Source: Verrucomicrobiota bacterium
GTDB taxonomy: Bacteria; Verrucomicrobiota; Verrucomicrobiia; Limisphaerales; JADLHS01
Direction of reading: 5' to 3'
Assembly (NCBI GenBank): GCA_025350905.1
Contig: JANXWY010000349.1
Span: forward strand, 1-32,870
DNA length: 32,870 nucleotides
Below, in pieces: positions 29,563 to 32,870 of the stretch. Position numbers and translations under genes: made by a program. Numbering within the stretch: position 1 is the first letter of the stretch; every line of letters begins with the position of its first letter. The notes under the pieces were generated by a model. It was not told the origin of the DNA, made no database searches, and saw only the letters and a list, made by a program, of their open reading frames with translations.

Positions 29563-30993
29563 TTGATTGTTTTTGTGAAGAAAACACAGCAATCAGCGGG
29601 CACCCGCCCGACTCACCAAACGGTGGCATCGAAGATTGAATTCCAAAGTGCCAGCAAGTCCATCCAAATCGAGTTCACCGACCAGCAGCTCAGCCCTCAT
29701 GCCGGGACCGCAACGTTCTGGTCTTTTCTGTGGGGCAGCGGTTGGATCAGTCTCCTGGAGAAATGTCTGCCTCATCCCCCACCCAAATCCAACAATCACC
29801 TCCCACCGTTGTGCAAAGGGCTGGGCTTCATCCAGGGACTATTATGCGGGGCCAAGAAACTGACGCACGTGGCTTATCTGCGCCGCGATCCGCTGGTGCC
29901 CGAAATGGTGGGCATCAAACGAGTGCCTAGCCAATCGGTCCTGAGCCGATTCTTTCAAGGGTTCTCCAGTGCCGGACGCAACCTGAATTGTTTCCGTACG
30001 TTGTTTGGCTGGTGTTTGGAACGCTTGCCCAGTCGTCCCGGAGGGTATGCGCTGGATTTGGATTCCACCCGATTGTTGCACGAGGATGGACATCAGGAAG
30101 GAGTCGAAGTCGGCTACACGCGAGTGGGGACCAAGCCCTGTTTGCCTCCGCTATTGGCAGTGCTGAGTGAAGTGCGGCTGGTGGCGGCTTTTTGGTTGCG
30201 TCCTGGCAACAGCGGCTGCGCCAACAACGGGGTGAGCTTCTTTCTGGATCTGTGGGACAAGCTTCCGCGGCACGTGCGCTTGCGGGTGGTGCGGGCCGAT
30301 TCGGGCTTCTGCAACGGAGCGTTATTCGCCTTGTGGCAAGGGCTCAAACTCCACTTTGTGGTGGCCGCACGCTTGCGCCAGCCGATTCAGCGACTGATTC
30401 AAAAAGAAATCTCCTGGCAGGACACTGAACTGGAGGGAACACAAGTGGCGGAGCTCAGTTACCAAGAGGCTGGCTGGCCAGTGAGTGCCCGGTTGGTAGT
30501 GATCCGACACCGGTTGGCGGACAAGCAAGGACGAACCGGAGGCAAGTTGTTGTTCGATTGTCCCGGCTATATTTATCAGGGGCTGGTGACCAATCTCCCC
30601 CGAACCGAAAAACTTCTGGCGGTGTGGCGGGAATATAACGGGCGGGCAGCCTGTGAAAACATCATCAAGGAATTGGATGCCGGTTACGGCTTGCCGGAAT
30701 TGGCCTGCGGGCAGTTCTGGGGCACCGAAGCGGCGTTGAGCCTGGGAGTACTGGCACATAATTTGATCGTGCTGTTCGAGCGCCAACTCGGATGGCAGGA
30801 AGTGGTGACGATCGGCAGCCTGAGATATTGGATGTTCGTCACTGCCGGGGTGATCAGTCACAGCCAGGGACAGACGACGATAAAATTGGCGGTGCCGCAG
30901 AAAGAAAGAGCATGGTGGAAAAGACTTTGGGAAAAACTCTTGTCCCCGTTTCCCAACTGCAATGCAGTAGAAAACCGTCCGGCCTTGCCGTAG
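29563..30993 (+). CDS. IS1380-family DDE transposase
   Basis: Cuts and joins the IS ends. From TTG 29563 it has 476 residues, and GTG 29575 is an alternative start. The catalytic acids are visible as LDLDST (Asp 165 or 167), VRADSGF (Asp 246) and, after a long beta-rich insert, YNGRAACENIIKEL (Glu 365 in the Y-R-E-K signature). GYTRVGTKPCLPPLLAVL and FWLRPGN are further IS1380 marks. The reading frame is complete, so the enzyme may be active and could serve the MITE at 10816-11028. Confidence 0.9.
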   Translation: MIVFVKKTQQSAGTRPTHQTVASKIEFQSASKSIQIEFTDQQLSPHAGTATFWSFLWGSGWISLLEKCLPHPPPKSNNHLPPLCKGLGFIQGLLCGAKKLTHVAYLRRDPLVPEMVGIKRVPSQSVLSRFFQGFSSAGRNLNCFRTLFGWCLERLPSRPGGYALDLDSTRLLHEDGHQEGVEVGYTRVGTKPCLPPLLAVLSEVRLVAAFWLRPGNSGCANNGVSFFLDLWDKLPRHVRLRVVRADSGFCNGALFALWQGLKLHFVVAARLRQPIQRLIQKEISWQDTELEGTQVAELSYQEAGWPVSARLVVIRHRLADKQGRTGGKLLFDCPGYIYQGLVTNLPRTEKLLAVWREYNGRAACENIIKELDAGYGLPELACGQFWGTEAALSLGVLAHNLIVLFERQLGWQEVVTIGSLRYWMFVTAGVISHSQGQTTIKLAVPQKERAWWKRLWEKLLSPFPNCNAVENRPALP

Positions 30994-31022
30994 CGGTGAG
31001 CTATGAAAATTACCTCCAAAAA

Positions 31023-31052
31023 CCGATTCCTACTGCATCGTTACGGCTTAGG
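31023..31052 (-). repeat. Right terminal inverted repeat of the IS
   Basis: The reverse complement begins CCTAAGCCGTAAC and matches the left repeat at 27 of 30 positions. Confidence 0.88.
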
Positions 31053-31144
31053 CCCACCTGCCGCCACGGCTCCGCGCTAGAAGCGCCGTGGAGTCTACTG
31101 CCGTCCCACTGTTCCCACGGTCCGTTTTATGCTTTTTCAAGCAC

Positions 31145-31492
31145 ATGTTTCACGTCTCATTCGGCACGAGCAGCGTCCAAGTTAACCTTGGAGACGCGGG
31201 GACCCGGCTATGCCCCACCTGCCGTGAATCAACCCAGCACTCCTATTATTTGCAGTACACGTTTGACCACTTCTATCGTTCCTTCGGTTGGGTAACCTCA
31301 CGAACCTACGCCTGCGTTTGCCAACACTGCAAACAAGGCCCATTCATCTCACGTAGCGACCTACCCCAACCAATCGCATCATCAGAGCCCATTCGCTGGT
31401 TGCATCGCTACGGCGCCGTCTTCCTAGGTATAACCGGGCTGGGCGGTGCGCTACTCCTGTGCTGGGTCCTATTGACCTTCGTCATCAAATGA
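31145..31492 (+). CDS. Zinc-ribbon protein with C-terminal membrane span
   Basis: From ATG 31145 the product has 115 residues. An in-frame ATG at 31088 adds 19 residues unlike the family. GDAGTRLCPTCRESTQH followed about 30 residues later by CVCQHC forms a zinc ribbon. The pattern Y-FDHFYRSFGWVTSRTY between the Cys pairs is common in small bacterial zinc-ribbon proteins of unknown role. Residues about 89-112 (YGAVFLGITGLGGALLLCWVLL) form one membrane span. It follows the IS by 92 bases. The 279 bases after it contain only a weak hairpin (31680-31708). Confidence 0.65.
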   Translation: MFHVSFGTSSVQVNLGDAGTRLCPTCRESTQHSYYLQYTFDHFYRSFGWVTSRTYACVCQHCKQGPFISRSDLPQPIASSEPIRWLHRYGAVFLGITGLGGALLLCWVLLTFVIK

Positions 31493-31771
31493 CATAACTC
31501 CCGCGGCACTCCCGCCCAGCTCGCATCGGCCGACCTAGAACCCTCCCACCTTCCTCTAGCTCACCGTTCTCGGCTTCGTCGCGACCAGATACCTAAGCAC
31601 GTCGGCGGCACCATCCCCGCCGACCCAGTCCTCCTGCGCATCGACCTTCCCCCGGCCGTGGGAAATGACGCCATGACACCTTGTTTGTGACTTCATTACA
31701 AAAACAAGAGAGTAGTAATAGTAGTGCCGGTGCAAAAATGGCTGGGAACTGCCAAAAAGGGCATCGTGGCG

Positions 31772-32002
31772 TCATTCGGCCCACTGCTCTGTCACCGCAA
31801 CGGAGCACCGCAATTTAATATCTCTCGGCGCAATGTACGATACGTGAACGTAACTGCCCGAACTGAACCCCGCTCGCTCCAGCCAGCGTCCAACGAGCCG
31901 AATTTTTGGTTTTGTGAAGTCCTTCCAAAAGTCGCCATCGGCCTCAATCTTCAACGTGCGAACACGCCTTAACGCCAGCACCGCCCGTCGGTGATCGCTC
32001 AT
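31772..32002 (-). CDS. SymE-like small protein (possible type I toxin family)
   Basis: From ATG 32002 it has 76 residues, or 83 from ATG 32023. The core, PKIRLVGRWLERAGFSSGSY followed by VHVSYIAPRDIKL, matches the SymE pattern K-x-R-(x)-G-x-WL-x-x-AGF-x-G-x-x-V-x-V, an AbrB-like fold known from the SOS-induced RNA-endonuclease-type toxin of E. coli. In-frame codons above 32023 are encoded by the dispersed repeat at 32047-32068 and are probably not native. E. coli symE is controlled by an antisense RNA over its 5' end. Whether the facing strand here makes one is unknown. Confidence 0.65.
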   Translation of the reverse strand: MSDHRRAVLALRRVRTLKIEADGDFWKDFTKPKIRLVGRWLERAGFSSGSYVHVSYIAPRDIKLRCSVAVTEQWAE

Positions 32003-32046
32003 TGTTTGGCCCTCGGCAGTCATGCGGCATAAAAGGGTCGTAAAAT

Positions 32047-32068
32047 GGTCGCTCCTTACTATTGACAC
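32047..32068 (-). repeat. Dispersed 22-bp repeat, inverse copy
   Basis: The reverse complement matches 29458-29479 at 21 of 22 bases (GTGTCAA, A or T, AGTAAGGAGCGACC). It lies just upstream of the SymE-like gene. Confidence 0.75.
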
Positions 32069-32243
32069 CAAATCGGCGGCGGGCAAGGAGGGATCACCCG
32101 CTGGGGTGGATTTCGCGGAGGAGATATGATTTTGAATTGCGCCGACTGGAGGCAAGGATTCAAAGTCGCACCGGGTCCAATGGCTATTCCAATCGCTTGC
32201 TCACAACTTAAAGCGGCAATCCCACCAAGGCTTTTGCTTTCGC

Positions 32244-32870
32244 TTACGCCGCCTGCGCTTCCACCCCGGCCATGAGCCGCATCAGGTTCGGCTGGGAAAA
32301 GTCTTCGCGCGCAAGTTCGCCCGCCACCTGCCCGGCCCGCAGCACCAGGATGCGGCGGCTCAGGTTCATTACCTCGGGCAGCTCGGAGGAGATGACCAGC
32401 AGGGCGAGGCCCTGGCAGGCGAGCTCGTCAAGCAACGCGTGGATCTCCGCCTTGGCGCCCACGTCCACACCGCGCGTCGGTTCGTCCACGATCAGGATGT
32501 CGCATTTGCGCGCCAGCCATTTGGCCAGGGCAATCTTCTGCTGGTTGCCGCCGCTCAAACCGGAAATCGTCGCTTCAATGGACGGCGTCTTCACGCGCAG
32601 TTGGTCGGCGTAACGCTGCGCCAGGGCGCGTTCCGTTCCGCGCATCACGAAACCGCCCAGACTCAAGCGCGGCAGAATGGCGAGCGAGGTGTTTTCGCGG
32701 CAGTTCATGGAAAGCACCAGCCCCATGCGCTTGCGATCTTCGGGCAAAAAGCCGATGCCCGCCGCGAGTGATTTTGTCACCGAGCCGAGCGGCAATTCCT
32801 GGCCGTGAACAAAGACGCGGCCCGTCGCTTTCGGGTCCGCGCCAAAGATGGCCTGCGCCACTTCGCTGCG
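32244..32870 (-). CDS. Sugar ABC transporter ATP-binding protein, C-terminal half (5' end outside window)
   Basis: The ATPase of a ribose/galactose/xylose-type importer (RbsA/MglA family), which drives sugar uptake at the inner membrane. The frame is open to the window edge (RSEVAQAIFGAD, the usual entry to the second nucleotide-binding domain). Visible are GIGFLPEDRKRMGLV, the family-specific signature LSGGNQQK, the Walker B stretch DILIVDEPTRGVDVG and a switch region LLVISSELPEV. In this family the second domain often lacks a full Walker A motif, and that region is cut off here. The stop is at 32244-32246. The gene is convergent with nothing close. The permease and binding-protein genes would lie outside the window. 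Confidence 0.9.
   Translation of the reverse strand, partial: RSEVAQAIFGADPKATGRVFVHGQELPLGSVTKSLAAGIGFLPEDRKRMGLVLSMNCRENTSLAILPRLSLGGFVMRGTERALAQRYADQLRVKTPSIEATISGLSGGNQQKIALAKWLARKCDILIVDEPTRGVDVGAKAEIHALLDELACQGLALLVISSELPEVMNLSRRILVLRAGQVAGELAREDFSQPNLMRLMAGVEAQAA

Larger units (their letters stand above)
29518..31052 (+). mobile_element. IS1380-like insertion sequence
   Basis: A 1535-bp element with 30-base terminal inverted repeats (29518-29547 and 31023-31052). They match at 27 of 30 positions and begin CCT, as IS1380 ends do. One transposase gene fills the inside. No 4-5 base target duplication is seen (GAGCG left, CCCAC right), so the insertion is old or recombined. A related 213-bp element lies at 10816-11028. 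Confidence 0.88.

Noticed and set aside
31680-31708. Hairpin between the zinc-ribbon and SymE-like genes as a terminator
   Set aside because: The 10-bp stem has a mismatch, is A/T-rich and lacks a T-run on either side.

Overview
The window is GC-rich bacterial chromosome (about 60% G+C by eye) with gene content and repeat style that point to Verrucomicrobiota, probably a soil or freshwater lineage near Limisphaerales/Pedosphaera. The clues are a double DUF1080 lipoprotein, secreted glycoside hydrolases, menaquinone synthesis by the futalosine route (mqnE), and short dispersed palindromes that are read in frame as protein linkers. The taxonomic placement is an inference. No rRNA, tRNA or CRISPR array was seen.

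Layout. 1-2030: the 3' end of serA and a secreted SurA/PrsA-like peptidyl-prolyl isomerase, closed by a strong terminator. 2031-5173: a repeat-bearing spacer, a PfkB-family sugar kinase, a GltD-like flavoprotein, and a convergent small FeoA-domain gene. 5432-8887: a secreted GH38 alpha-mannosidase-like enzyme. 9128-11960: a Nudix hydrolase and an MFS transporter, a 213-bp non-autonomous element (MITE), then fabI. 12036-14475: a small membrane protein, then on the minus strand a double DUF1080 lipoprotein followed by a zincin-type metallopeptidase. 14557-19590 (minus): a cobalamin-dependent methionine synthase that is far too long because of three in-frame insertions. 19814-22464: a TPR protein and two ABC-2 permeases. 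22596-26131: alpha-glucan phosphorylase and a secreted TIM-barrel-like protein. 26227-29437: mqnE, followed by two DUF433/DUF5615 toxin-antitoxin cassettes, each followed by a repeated piece of the mqnE 3' end, and then a threonine aldolase remnant. 29458-32068: an IS1380-like insertion sequence, a zinc-ribbon membrane protein and a SymE-like gene, bracketed by an inverted dispersed repeat. 32244-32870 (minus): the C-terminal half of a sugar ABC transporter ATPase.

Three things stand out. First, MetH carries about 340 extra residues between its cap and cobalamin-binding domains, and these read as a zeta-toxin-like P-loop kinase of the kind found in mobile-element polyvalent proteins. The frame is intact throughout. 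Second, dispersed palindromic repeats sit in frame inside metH and mqnE, so mobile repeat DNA appears to supply linker peptides in core metabolic enzymes. Third, the 3' end of mqnE behaves as a stacking site for toxin-antitoxin cassettes. The first downstream copy of the gene end is about 90% identical to the native one, with mostly synonymous differences, which suggests repeated recombination with a diverged relative rather than local duplication.

The IS at 29518-31052 shares its terminal repeats with the MITE at 10816-11028, so it, or a relative, probably mobilised that element in trans.
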